Assembly (NCBI GenBank): GCA_017434855.1
Contig: JAFRUA010000021.1
Span: forward strand, 1-48,028
Reading direction: 5' to 3'
Length of the DNA stretch: 48,028 bases
Source of the DNA: Clostridia bacterium
Lineage (GTDB): Bacteria > Bacillota > Clostridia > Oscillospirales > Acutalibacteraceae
The translations under genes and the position numbers were made by a program. Below are positions 30,786-39,451 of the stretch, in pieces (the first letter of the stretch is position 1; each line of letters starts with the position of its first letter). The notes beneath the pieces are model-generated. The model saw only the letters and a program-made list of their open reading frames with translations. It was not told the origin of the DNA and made no database searches.

Positions 30786-31361
30786 TTATTCTTCGGCGAA
30801 CGAAACCGCGGCGATCTCTTTTTGAATGATATCGGCCGCAAAGTTCCAGACCGTCGTGCCGGCGGCGACATAGCCCTCTTTGTTTTTGACATTGCAAAGC
30901 ATGGCAAAGGCCTCGCCGATGTTGTTTGAAACGTTGCCGCTCTTTTTCATCGCCAGGTAATAGAAGGTGAACGCGGCCCCGTCTGAAATGTTTTTGTGAA
31001 AGCCGGGCGCGGTTTCACGCAGCGCGTCGTGCAGGGCGTTGACCGCCGTGGCCGCCAGGACCGGAACCGGAACGCTGATCTGCAAAAAGGCCTCCGCTTC
31101 AAACACAAGCAGCACCTTGATCTGATAAAGAATGTCCTGCGACAGATACTTTTTGGGCAGCACATCCTGCAGATTGACCAGCAGCCCGTCACCGTCAAAC
31201 GACGGCGTCAGCGTTGCCAGCCGCCGGCCAAGCTGCTTTGCCTTTTCAAGATTCCCGTTTGCGCGGTGCAGATGCATCTGCTCAAAATCGCCGCTGAGGT
31301 TGACCTGCACGCCGAGCCGTTCCTCTTTGCTTTTATAGATCTTCACATCATTGTCAGGCAT
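30786..31361 (-). CDS. Unrecognised conserved-looking cytoplasmic protein
   Basis: 191 residues from MPDNDVKIYKSKEERLGVQV (AGGAAG site upstream). No signal or membrane segment. Mainly helical: an early helix FEQMHLHRANGNLEKAKQLG, then LPKKYLSQDILYQIKVLLVF and ALHDALRETAPGFHKNISDG. Its place between a PHP gene and the DRTGG/HATPase pair suggests it belongs to the same signalling set. Not assigned to a family. Confidence 0.65.
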   Translation of the reverse strand: MPDNDVKIYKSKEERLGVQVNLSGDFEQMHLHRANGNLEKAKQLGRRLATLTPSFDGDGLLVNLQDVLPKKYLSQDILYQIKVLLVFEAEAFLQISVPVPVLAATAVNALHDALRETAPGFHKNISDGAAFTFYYLAMKKSGNVSNNIGEAFAMLCNVKNKEGYVAAGTTVWNFAADIIQKEIAAVSFAEE

Positions 31362-31390
31362 CGAATCTTCCTTTCGCGTCATGTTTGCGG

Positions 31391-32290
31391 TCATTTTGCA
31401 AGCCGCTCTGCAGCGGCCTGCGCCGCCTTTTGATTTTCAAGCTTTTTTTGCCTGCGGCGCTGCTTTGCCTTGTAGCTGAACAGCGCGGCCAGGGCGTCGT
31501 CATCCGGCCCGTAATCGCCCAGCCGGATGGGGTAGGCGTTGTAAATGCCGTGGAAATCGCTGCCGCCGGTCATGACCAGGTGGTGCTTTTTTGCAATTTT
31601 TTTGAGTGCCTCCTGCTGCTCGGGCGTGTTTTCCGGGTGCCAGACCTCAACGCCGTCCAGTCCCAGGGGGATCAGCTCGTCCAGCAGTTCAAAGTTGTCA
31701 TAAAAGCCCGGGTGCGCCAGCACCGCGATGCCGCCCGCGTCGTGGATCGCCTCCAGCGTTTCCTGCGGGGTGGGATAGGTGGCCTCGACCAGGATATTGT
31801 CCGGCGACGCGTGGCGGAACAGCCGGTCAAACAGCTCGCCGAAGATCGTGGTCGTATAGCCCGATTCCATCAGTGCGCGCATGATGTGCTGCTTGTAAAG
31901 ATTGGTGGACCCGGCGGCGCACTTGACGATGAATTCCGGGGTGATGGGGAACCGCTGCGACGCCTTGATCGCCATCAGCTTGCCCGCGTTTTTGCGCAGC
32001 AGGGAATTGCGTTTGCAAAGCCCCTCCAGCCGCTCGGGCTTGTCGGGAAAATAGCACAGCAGATGCGCTTTGTTTTTGCGCTTCGGGTCGGTGCATGACA
32101 GCTCCACCGCCGGGATGACCGTGATGCCGTACCGCTCGCCGATGATCTTTGCCCGAACCGTGCCGGCAAGGCAGTCGTGGTCGGTGATCGCCAGCGTGGT
32201 GATGCCGCTTTTTTTGGCCAGCACAAGCAGGTCGTCGATCCCCATTGCGCCGTCTGATAGTTTGGTGTGGCAGTGCAGATCCGCTTTCAA
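31391..32290 (-). CDS. PHP-domain phosphoesterase (RNase AM / YciV-like)
   Basis: 299 residues from a TTG start (MKADLHCHTKLSDGAM) 7 bases after AGGGAG. PHP motifs: H-x-H (His6, His8), ITDHDCLAG, VIPAVELSCTD, GIAVLAHPGFYDN, GGSDFHGIYNAYPIRLG. This resembles the PHP enzymes that hydrolyse 3',5'-nucleoside bisphosphates or trim RNA 5' ends. Lys/Gln/Ala-rich C-terminal tail. First gene of the leftward cluster and separated by 29 bases from the next. Confidence 0.85.
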   Translation of the reverse strand: MKADLHCHTKLSDGAMGIDDLLVLAKKSGITTLAITDHDCLAGTVRAKIIGERYGITVIPAVELSCTDPKRKNKAHLLCYFPDKPERLEGLCKRNSLLRKNAGKLMAIKASQRFPITPEFIVKCAAGSTNLYKQHIMRALMESGYTTTIFGELFDRLFRHASPDNILVEATYPTPQETLEAIHDAGGIAVLAHPGFYDNFELLDELIPLGLDGVEVWHPENTPEQQEALKKIAKKHHLVMTGGSDFHGIYNAYPIRLGDYGPDDDALAALFSYKAKQRRRQKKLENQKAAQAAAERLAK

Positions 32291-32430
32291 AAAAATCTCC
32301 CTCTTTCCTTTTTTGCATTCCTTCCGTTGTTCAACTTGCGTTTTTCAACTTGCGTTGTTGCGCCCCCGATTTTGTTGAAACGGAAATTCATACAAAAAAA
32401 GGCAAAACTACCGCAAAATAATACAATCCT

Positions 32431-32459
32431 ATAATACCATGTTTTATTTGATTTTGCAA
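32431..32459 (-). promoter_or_regulatory. Promoter of the PHP/hydrogenase cluster
   Basis: Minus strand TTGCAA (32454-32459), 17-base spacer, TATTAT (32431-32436). Confidence 0.65.
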
Positions 32460-32551
32460 GCCCTATTTTAAATTTCCTTTGCAGAAGATTCATTATTTTT
32501 TCCGGCGGCTGCCGTTCATCCGAAAAACCGTCGGTTTTCAGCCGGAAGGTC

Positions 32552-32580
32552 TTGAGTTTTTGGTTTTGCTTTGCTATAAT
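32552..32580 (+). promoter_or_regulatory. Promoter of the 423-residue unknown gene
   Basis: TTGAGT (32552-32557), 17-base spacer, TATAAT (32575-32580). Together with 32431-32459 it forms a divergent control region that fills 32291-32628. Confidence 0.75.
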
Positions 32581-32628
32581 ATAAACTTGGAGAAACTGTC
32601 ATTTGTATTTAGAAAGGGGCGTGCGCAG

Positions 32629-33900
32629 ATGGACAATTCAACCATCAATTTCACAGAGCGGTATGAAGACGTTTTTTATGACACCGTGGATACCGAAACC
32701 TTTCAGGATGAGGATGCGGATGCGATCTATGCGCGGCTGCAGCAAAAGATCCATCTGATCCCGTTTGGGGATTATCTGAAGCGCTATCTTTATCAAAAGG
32801 CGTCTTTGACAGGGCGAATGACAGACGTGCCCCTGCATGATTATCAGGAGATCATCGTGCAGTCCTTTGCGGCCAACCAGACGCCGAAATCCTTTACCGA
32901 AACCTCGGCAAAGCTGAGCGCCCTTGCCAAAAACTGGCTGACCCAGCGGTCGGTCAAGCGCCAGGTGATCTTTTTGCTGGGCTTTGGGTTGAATATGACC
33001 GTGCGCGATGTGTCGGAATTTTTGACGCATGCCCAGCGCGAGCGCGATTTCAATTTTAAAAATCCCTTTGAGATCATTTGCTGGTACTGTTACCGCAACG
33101 GGTACGGGTATCCGAAATTCCGGCAGTTGCTGGCCGCCTATGACGCGCTGCCCTCCAAACAGGTGCCGGAGGACCTGGGCGCGACGATCAGCCTGCGCGA
33201 CGAATTCATGGCGATCGAGACCGAGCGCGACCTGCTGCGCAAGCTGGCGCAGCTCAAGATCGACAACTGCGGCCAACTGTTCAGCGTCAGCGCCAAGGCG
33301 CACTTTGACGGGTTATATGCCCATGTGCGCACCATCATTCTGGACCAGTATCAGCGCGACGCGATTCTGGAGGCGGAGGAGCGGGCCAAGGCCTATTATT
33401 TCAGCGTCAGCCGGTCCCCGGCGCTGACCTATGAAGAAAAATTCGCGCGGGCCGAGCGCATCCGAACGTCGCCGCGCATCTGGAAACTGTCCGAGATCAC
33501 AGAAGCCGATGTGGAAAAATTTCTGTGCTGCGGCATTCCGTATGACAAGAAAGGGAATCTGCTGCGGTTCTCTCAGTCAACACTGGCCGTGCATTTCAAC
33601 AACAAGCGCATGAGCCGCCAGCATCTGCACGATATCCGGACGCGCCGGGTCGATGTGGACCGTTTCGATCTGCTGACGCTGCTGTTTTTTGTGTATGCCA
33701 TGGATGAAAAGATCACCAACAACAAAACGCGCTATATCCGTTTTGTGGACCAGGCCAACCGCATGCTGCAGGATTGCTGCATGGATAAGCTGTATATTGC
33801 AAACCCCTATGAATGCTTCCTTTTGATGTGCATTTTGTCTGATGCGCCGATGGGGACCTATGCCGACGTGCTGGAGCGGTCCTATGAAGAGCTGGAATGA
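32629..33900 (+). CDS. Conserved clostridial protein of unknown function
   Basis: 423 residues from MDNSTINF (AAAGGGG upstream). Soluble, helix-rich: IPFGDYLKRYLYQKASLTG, SAKLSALAKNWLTQRSVKRQ, VIFLLGFGLNMTVRDVSEFL (helix-turn-helix-like), PFEIICWYCYRNGYGYPKF. The order LGFGLNMTVRDVSEFLTHAQ, then ICWYCYRNGYGY, is familiar from uncharacterised Firmicutes proteins, but I know no function. The short HTH-like part might bind DNA. Divergent from the PHP/hydrogenase cluster. Confidence 0.75.
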   Translation: MDNSTINFTERYEDVFYDTVDTETFQDEDADAIYARLQQKIHLIPFGDYLKRYLYQKASLTGRMTDVPLHDYQEIIVQSFAANQTPKSFTETSAKLSALAKNWLTQRSVKRQVIFLLGFGLNMTVRDVSEFLTHAQRERDFNFKNPFEIICWYCYRNGYGYPKFRQLLAAYDALPSKQVPEDLGATISLRDEFMAIETERDLLRKLAQLKIDNCGQLFSVSAKAHFDGLYAHVRTIILDQYQRDAILEAEERAKAYYFSVSRSPALTYEEKFARAERIRTSPRIWKLSEITEADVEKFLCCGIPYDKKGNLLRFSQSTLAVHFNNKRMSRQHLHDIRTRRVDVDRFDLLTLLFFVYAMDEKITNNKTRYIRFVDQANRMLQDCCMDKLYIANPYECFLLMCILSDAPMGTYADVLERSYEELE

Positions 33901-34117
33901 TCCGGCGTGCGGTAAAACGCAGACTACAGACTGCGCCGCCGCAAGCGTATGATAATGATGGATTCGGCGCCGGGTCAAGCGCACCCGGTGCGGCTTCAAG
34001 CAAACAGACAGAGGAGGGAACGCCCGATCACAGCAGGCCGGGGACCGGCAAACCAAACACCATTCGCCCATCCATCCAGATCATACAAACTGCATATTGA
34101 AAAGGAGCAATTCAGTA
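33901..34117 (+). other. Leader region before the BspA-like gene
   Basis: Contains a GC-rich hairpin GCGCCGGGT/ACCCGGTGC (about 33967-33991) and no clear promoter boxes. A 67-codon frame overlapping the previous stop (ATGA at 33897) is Pro/Ser/Gly-rich and not convincing. Confidence 0.4.
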
Positions 34118-35950
34118 ATGAAACATTGGAAAAAAATCCTCAGCTGCCTGCTGGCGGTCCTGACCCTGGTGGGCACATTCGCCATGACGCCCGCGCTGGC
34201 CGTTGACATGAAAGCGAGCGGCAACATCAACAAAACCGTCAACTGGAGCTTTAAAAACAACACCCTGACCATCAGCGGCAAGGGCGCCTTTGATTCCGAA
34301 GATGTTTATGACGTCATTCCCTGGGCGGGCTTTTCTTATGAAATCGAAAAGCTGGTCATCAAGGACGGGATCACCGGCGTGGAAGCCGATGCGTTTTCCT
34401 ATTGCGAAAACCTGAAGAGCGTTTCGGTCCCGGCAAGCCTGCGGGAATTCACGGCGCTCAGCCTGGAAGAGACCGCGTGGTACCGCGCGCTGCCGGCAGG
34501 CCCCATCTATGTGGGCACGATCCTTTCCGGCTACAAGGGTGATATGCCGGAAAACTATCGCCTGCGCATCAACAAGGGCACGACCTCTGTTTCGAGCCTT
34601 GCGTTTTACGGTCAGGAGTCCCTGGTCAGCGTTTGGATGCCGAACAGCGTGATCCACCTTGGCGACGGCGCGTTTGGCGACTGCACCAAACTTGCAAAGA
34701 TCCGTCTGTCCAAAAACATCAGAGAGGCCGGCTATTACGCGATGGACGGAACCCCGTGGCTGGACCTGCAGCAGGACGGCGTTCTGTATCTGGGCAGAGT
34801 CGCTTATACCTATCTGGGCACGGCGCCCAAAAAGACACGCCTGACGATCAAAAAAGGCACCGTCACCATCGCGGAGGAAGCGTTTGCCGAGCAGAGCGGC
34901 ATCATTGAGATCAAGCTGCCCGAAGGCCTGACCACGATCGGCACCAGCGCCTTTGCACAGACGAGCCTGAAAACGATCTATATTCCCAAATCGGTGAAAA
35001 GCATCGGCGGCAACGAGCTGGACTGCTACAAGTTGGAAAAGGTCGTTGTGGACCCGCAAAATAAGGTTTATGCCTCTGATGCGCGCGGCGCACTGTTCAA
35101 CAAATCGATGACCAAGCTGTTTGAGTATCCCAGCGGAAACAAAGAGACAAGCTACAAGGTTCCCGCCACGGTCACGGTGCTGCCGATGTATGCGTTTGAA
35201 AGCTGTGAGTATCTGCAGACGCTGAAGCTGCCCGCGTCGCTGAAAAAGATCAACGTCGGCGCGTTCGTTTATTGCTCTGCGCTGAGCACCTTCAAGGTCG
35301 ACGCCAAAAGCCCGTACTACACCACCGACAAAGCCGGCAGCCTGCTGAGCAAGGACGGCACCGTTTTTGTGCAGTATCCGGCAGGCAACCGCGCAAAGAG
35401 CTATACCATTCCCGACAGTGTCAAGACCATTCGTGAATATGCGTTCCTTGCGGCGGACAATCTGAAGACCGTCAAAATGGGCGACAACGTCAAAACGATC
35501 AAAGAGGGCGCGTTCTATTACTGCACGGCGCTGAAGACGATCCGCTTCTCTCAGGGTCTGGTCAACGTGGATCCCACCGCGTTCTATGAGACCGCGTGGT
35601 ACTATGATCTGCCCGACGGCGTTGTGTATATCGGCAATATTCTTTATGATTATCGCGGCGAGCTGGAAAGCGACCTGAAGGTCAAGAGCGGCACGACCGT
35701 GATCGGCATCCAGGCGATGGCCTATTGCGAATCGCTGCGGACCGTTGTGCTGCCGAAGAGCGTCAAGGTGATTTGCGAAGGCGCGTTCAATTACTGTGAC
35801 AACCTCAAGACGATCACCATCAAAAACCCCAACTGCAAAATTTATATGAGTGAAGACACCCTGCCCTATAACGCGACGATCTGTGCGCCGGAAGGGTCCA
35901 CCGCGCAGGCGTATGCCGAACAGTTCGGCCGTAAATTTGTGGCAATCTGA
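34118..35950 (+). CDS. Secreted BspA-like leucine-rich repeat protein
   Basis: 610 residues from MKHWKKIL (AAAGGAGC upstream). Signal peptide to about residue 29 (TPALAVDM). The mature part is made of BspA/LRR_5 repeats of the form F-x-x-C-x-x-L-K-T/S-(V/I)-x-(L/I)-P-x-(S/G)-(L/V)-K-x-I-x-x-x-A, e.g. ADAFSYCENLKSVSVPASLR, YAFESCEYLQTLKLPASLKK, AFNYCDNLKTITIKNPNCKI. Three blocks carry a TAWYRALPAGPIYVG-like insertion, a variant seen in secreted BspA proteins of gut clostridia. No LPxTG, SLH or dockerin, so it is probably released or bound by its partner. Immediately followed by a secreted metalloprotease-like gene. Confidence 0.9.
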   Translation: MKHWKKILSCLLAVLTLVGTFAMTPALAVDMKASGNINKTVNWSFKNNTLTISGKGAFDSEDVYDVIPWAGFSYEIEKLVIKDGITGVEADAFSYCENLKSVSVPASLREFTALSLEETAWYRALPAGPIYVGTILSGYKGDMPENYRLRINKGTTSVSSLAFYGQESLVSVWMPNSVIHLGDGAFGDCTKLAKIRLSKNIREAGYYAMDGTPWLDLQQDGVLYLGRVAYTYLGTAPKKTRLTIKKGTVTIAEEAFAEQSGIIEIKLPEGLTTIGTSAFAQTSLKTIYIPKSVKSIGGNELDCYKLEKVVVDPQNKVYASDARGALFNKSMTKLFEYPSGNKETSYKVPATVTVLPMYAFESCEYLQTLKLPASLKKINVGAFVYCSALSTFKVDAKSPYYTTDKAGSLLSKDGTVFVQYPAGNRAKSYTIPDSVKTIREYAFLAADNLKTVKMGDNVKTIKEGAFYYCTALKTIRFSQGLVNVDPTAFYETAWYYDLPDGVVYIGNILYDYRGELESDLKVKSGTTVIGIQAMAYCESLRTVVLPKSVKVICEGAFNYCDNLKTITIKNPNCKIYMSEDTLPYNATICAPEGSTAQAYAEQFGRKFVAI

Positions 35951-35976
35951 ACCCGAAACTCAGGAGGAGAGGCAAG

Positions 35977-37452
35977 ATGAACAGGAACCTAACGACCGCC
36001 GCGCCGGCACGTCGCACAAAGCGTGCCCCGCTGGGCAAACAGCTTTTGGCGCTGCTTCTGGCGCTGATGATCGCGCTGTCCTGCGCCGTGAGCGCCAGCG
36101 CGAACGAAGAGGAGCCGCAGCCGGCGGCAGAATCGGTCGTTGTGCAGGCGCGCCAAAAGGCAGCCTTCCCGAAGGCGGTCTATCAGACGATCCGCAAGGA
36201 ACTGAATGCAGAGCTGAAGACGCGCAATTTTGCACCCATCGTCAACACCTTTTTGCGGGAGATCCTGTATTACAAATGCAAGTTCTACAGCCAGTGGAGC
36301 ACGGTGTATCCGGACCTGCCGGACCTGGAATCCTATCTGCGCGAAAACTTTCTCGGCGCGCTGGCAAACGCACGGACCATCCACGGCTATGATGAAAACA
36401 GCCGCACGGGGCGGTTGCTGCAGGCGCAGGACAACGCCGCCGGCATCACCGACGCCGACTTCAACGTTCGCTTTTATTACACGGACCCCGAGGATCTGAC
36501 CCCGGCGGAGCACCTGGTGGACCTGGAGGTTCTGGATCACGAGCTGAAGCACTGCAAGGACAAAAAGGTCACGTTCCGGCTGAAGCCGTTTGAAAACAAC
36601 AGCGACCTGAGCGACATCATGATCGAGGGCGGCGCGACGTTTCACGAGCAGTTTGTCTATCCCGTGACGGCCAGCCAGGATTATGCCGAGCTCATTGCCA
36701 ACAAGCGCCAAACCCGTCAGCTTGCTTACGGCAAAAGCACGGGCGCAGGGTACTTCTTGTACCTCTACCTTTATAACAACCTGGTCTATCTGGCCGGTTA
36801 TCGCACCGTGGAAAACGTCAGCCTTGGCGAGCCCATCGCCGCTGTCAGAACCGCGATGGCCAAAAAGTACGGCAAAAACACGGCCGACCAGGTCTGGGCC
36901 GGTTTGAAAAAGCTCAAGCGCCTGTTTGAAACGCGGCGCCCGACAACGGACCCGTATCAGTACGCCATCAAGCTGCAGAACCTGATCTTCAAGTGTATCA
37001 ACAAGGACATCAAACGCCTGGACGATACCGATCCCGCCGCAGTCAGCCGCTATCTGGAGGCGTACCGCTTTTACAAGATGCGCATCCTGCCGCAGTTGTA
37101 TGACGAGAATTTTGACGTGAAGACCGACGAAGTGTTTGACACCGCGCCGTATGACCGCCGCCTGATCAAAAAGATCGTTGCCTGTGGTGTGCTGCCGCAG
37201 TTGTCTTCCAACGAAGCGCTCAACGAAATGGCGCTGCTGTGCCTCCTGTTTACCAGCGTTGAAAACTACGGCACCACAAAACGGCCGTGTTATGTGGCGC
37301 CGACCGTGGCCGGGACCAAGATGAAGGTCACGACCAAGGACGTGTCTGCCCGCATCCAGATGGTCTATGCCGACGGATTCGGCAACACGGTCCGGCTCAC
37401 GTTCCACTTCAACGCAGACGGTTGGGATGTGCCCGACGGGGTTTACATCTGA
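35977..37452 (+). CDS. Secreted HExxH (gluzincin-like) putative metallopeptidase
   Basis: 491 residues. Long basic n-region then hydrophobic signal (KQLLALLLALMIALSCAVSA), cleavage near SANEEE. HELKH at 188-192 is a zinc-binding HExxH, and Glu217 in IMIEGGATFHEQ, 29 residues from the first His, resembles the third ligand EGxAtyxE of gluzincins. The rest is helical and not recognised (SLGEPIAAVRTAMAKKYGKN, YQYAIKLQNLIFKCINKDIK). Ribosome site AGGAGGAGAGGCAAG. Lies 26 bases after the BspA-like gene with no terminator between, so the two are probably one operon and both exported. Peptidase activity is inferred only from the motif. Confidence 0.75.
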   Translation: MNRNLTTAAPARRTKRAPLGKQLLALLLALMIALSCAVSASANEEEPQPAAESVVVQARQKAAFPKAVYQTIRKELNAELKTRNFAPIVNTFLREILYYKCKFYSQWSTVYPDLPDLESYLRENFLGALANARTIHGYDENSRTGRLLQAQDNAAGITDADFNVRFYYTDPEDLTPAEHLVDLEVLDHELKHCKDKKVTFRLKPFENNSDLSDIMIEGGATFHEQFVYPVTASQDYAELIANKRQTRQLAYGKSTGAGYFLYLYLYNNLVYLAGYRTVENVSLGEPIAAVRTAMAKKYGKNTADQVWAGLKKLKRLFETRRPTTDPYQYAIKLQNLIFKCINKDIKRLDDTDPAAVSRYLEAYRFYKMRILPQLYDENFDVKTDEVFDTAPYDRRLIKKIVACGVLPQLSSNEALNEMALLCLLFTSVENYGTTKRPCYVAPTVAGTKMKVTTKDVSARIQMVYADGFGNTVRLTFHFNADGWDVPDGVYI

Positions 37453-37463
37453 GCGAAACAATC

Positions 37464-37499
37464 AAAAAAGATGCAGATCACGCGGTCTGCATCTTTTTT
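37464..37499. terminator. Two-way terminator between the metallopeptidase gene and mntP
   Basis: GATGCAGA/TCTGCATC stem with A-run before and T-run after it, serving both strands. Confidence 0.85.
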
Positions 37500-37521
37500 A
37501 TATGGAATGACCGATCTTTGA

Positions 37522-38097
37522 TCAGAGCAAGTGCTTGAGCAAAATTTCCGCGCCGATGGCGATCAGGATCACGCCGCCCAGAATGTTTGCCTTGCCGGCC
37601 AGCTTTGTGCCGATGCGCCGGCCGAGGAACAGCCCGACGATGCAGATCAGGAACGTGACCGCAGCGATCAGTACCGCGCAGAGCACGGCAGACGGCAGCG
37701 TGTAATCCGCAATCGTGAAGCCGACCGACAGCGCGTCCAGCGAGGTGGCAACGCCCTGCACCAGCAGCGCGGGGATGGTCAGCGCGGCCGGTTCTTTTGC
37801 CGGGTCCGCGGCGCTGCGGCTTTCCCAAATCATTTTGCCGCCGATGAACAGCAGCAGAACAAACGCCGCCCACGGCACAAACTGTGTCAGGCGGGAAAAG
37901 GTCTGCACCAGCGTGTGCACGCACACCCAGCCCAGCAGCGGCATGAACGCCTGAAAAAACGCAAAGCACCCGGCGATCAGAACGCGGCGGCTGCGCGGCA
38001 TGTCGGGCGCGTTCAGCCCGTTTGCGACCGACACCGAAAACGCATCCATCGCAAGGCCCACGCCCAGCAGCAGACTGTTGAGAATCAATGGCAGCAT
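37522..38097 (-). CDS. mntP: Manganese efflux pump MntP
   Basis: 191 residues, six hydrophobic helices in two similar halves. Signature aspartates in LGVGLAMDAFSVSVANGL and VQGVATSLDALSVGFTIADY, as in MntP (YebN). Exports Mn2+. Last gene of recA-recX-rimO-mntP; GAGGTG lies 9 bases upstream of the ATG and 13 bases separate it from rimO. No yybP-ykoY manganese riboswitch was seen in front of it. Confidence 0.93.
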   Translation of the reverse strand: MLPLILNSLLLGVGLAMDAFSVSVANGLNAPDMPRSRRVLIAGCFAFFQAFMPLLGWVCVHTLVQTFSRLTQFVPWAAFVLLLFIGGKMIWESRSAADPAKEPAALTIPALLVQGVATSLDALSVGFTIADYTLPSAVLCAVLIAAVTFLICIVGLFLGRRIGTKLAGKANILGGVILIAIGAEILLKHLL

Positions 38098-38110
38098 CCG
38101 ATCTTACACC

Positions 38111-39451
38111 TCATTCGCCGTTTGGCAAAACGTCACCGACCAGGTCATAGTCGCACACGCCGGTGATCTTCACATTCACAAACTGCCCGGGCAGCAGCTC
38201 CTCTTCGGTGGACAGGATCACCTGGCTGTCGATCTCGGCGCAGTCCATATAGGTCCGCCCCAGATACAGCAGGTCGTCTTCATCAAAGCCGTCCACCAGC
38301 ACGCGAAAGACGTTTCCCACGCGGGACTGCTGCTTTTGCTGAAAGATTTCATATTGCTGCTGCATGATGACGTCGCTGCGGCGGCGCTTGATCTCGTCCG
38401 GAAGCTGACCGTCCATCGCGGCGGCGGGGGTGCCCTCTTCCGGCGAATAGGCAAAGCAGCCCAGACGGTCAAACCGCGCTTCGTTCACAAAGCGCGACAG
38501 CGTTTCAAACTGCGCCTCGGTCTCGCCCGGAAAGCCGGTGATGAACGTGGTGCGGATGACGACGCCCGGAATGCGCGCGCGCAGCTTTCGGATCAGTGCC
38601 AGCAAACTTTGTTCGTCGCCGGTGCGGTGCATCCGCTTCAGAATGTCGGCGTCTGCGTGCTGCAGCGGCAGGTCGATATAGTTGCAAATCTTCTCCTGCC
38701 GGGCGATGGTGTCGATCAGCTCGTCGGTCAGGCAGTCGGGGTAGCAGTACAGCAGGCGGATCCATTCGATGCCGTCCACTTTGCACAGCGCGTCCAGCAG
38801 GGCGGGCAGCATCAGCTTGTGATACAGGTCCACGCCGTACTTTGTCACGTCCTGCGCAATGACGACCAGCTCCTTGACGCCCTGCGCGGCCAGGGCTTCG
38901 GCTTCGGCAGTCAGGTCTTCGATGGGCCGCGAGCGCATCTTGCCGCGGATGGACGGGATGGCGCAGTAGGTACAGTTGTTGGAGCAGCCCTCCGCGATCT
39001 TGAGGTATGCAAAATGCGGCGGCGTGGACAGCACCCGGTCGCCGCTCAGCGGCAGATCGTATTTGCTGGGAAAGTCGCAGACGTGCCTGCCCGCGAACAG
39101 GCTGCGGCAGACGTCTGCGATGTCGCCGTTGCGGCCAAGGCCGATGATGCCGTCGATCTCCGGCAGCTCTTCCAGCACTTCGTTCCGGTACCGTTCGGCC
39201 AGGCACCCGGTGACCAGCAGCTTTCCGAGCCGGCCCGCTTTTTTCAATTCGCCGCAGGTCAGGATCGCTTCGATCGCCTCGCGCTTGGCGTCGTCGATGA
39301 ACCCGCAGGTGTTGACGATGGCAAGGTCGGCGCCGTCTGCGCTGCCCACCGGGGTGAAGTCGTTTTGCAGCTTTGCCAGCATCAGCTCGGCGTCCACCTG
39401 ATTTTTCGGGCAGCCGAGCGAGATCAGCGCCACGGTCTTTTTTTTGCTCAT
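38111..39451 (-). CDS. rimO: Ribosomal protein uS12 methylthiotransferase
   Basis: 446 residues. Adds a methylthio group to an aspartate of S12. N-terminal MTTase domain with Cys14, Cys49 and Cys83 (SLGCPKNQVD, VNTCGFIDDA, VTGCLAERY); radical-SAM core with Cys156-x3-Cys160-x2-Cys163 (EGCSNNCTYCAIPSIRG); C-terminal TRAM domain (~375-446). The S12-type PSIRGKMRSRP distinguishes RimO from MiaB. Overlaps recX by four bases. Confidence 0.95.
   Translation of the reverse strand: MSKKKTVALISLGCPKNQVDAELMLAKLQNDFTPVGSADGADLAIVNTCGFIDDAKREAIEAILTCGELKKAGRLGKLLVTGCLAERYRNEVLEELPEIDGIIGLGRNGDIADVCRSLFAGRHVCDFPSKYDLPLSGDRVLSTPPHFAYLKIAEGCSNNCTYCAIPSIRGKMRSRPIEDLTAEAEALAAQGVKELVVIAQDVTKYGVDLYHKLMLPALLDALCKVDGIEWIRLLYCYPDCLTDELIDTIARQEKICNYIDLPLQHADADILKRMHRTGDEQSLLALIRKLRARIPGVVIRTTFITGFPGETEAQFETLSRFVNEARFDRLGCFAYSPEEGTPAAAMDGQLPDEIKRRRSDVIMQQQYEIFQQKQQSRVGNVFRVLVDGFDEDDLLYLGRTYMDCAEIDSQVILSTEEELLPGQFVNVKITGVCDYDLVGDVLPNGE

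Noticed and set aside
33961-33995. Known riboswitch upstream of the BspA-like gene
   Set aside because: A GC hairpin is present, but no c-di-GMP, cobalamin or other known aptamer core could be matched.
33897-34100. 67-codon frame overlapping the end of the 423-residue gene
   Set aside because: The ATGA overlap is attractive, but the product is low-complexity Pro/Ser/Gly and runs through a leader hairpin.
35989-37461. 490-codon minus-strand frame opposite the HExxH protein
   Set aside because: Antisense shadow; the plus-strand gene has a signal peptide, a ribosome site and a metal-binding motif.
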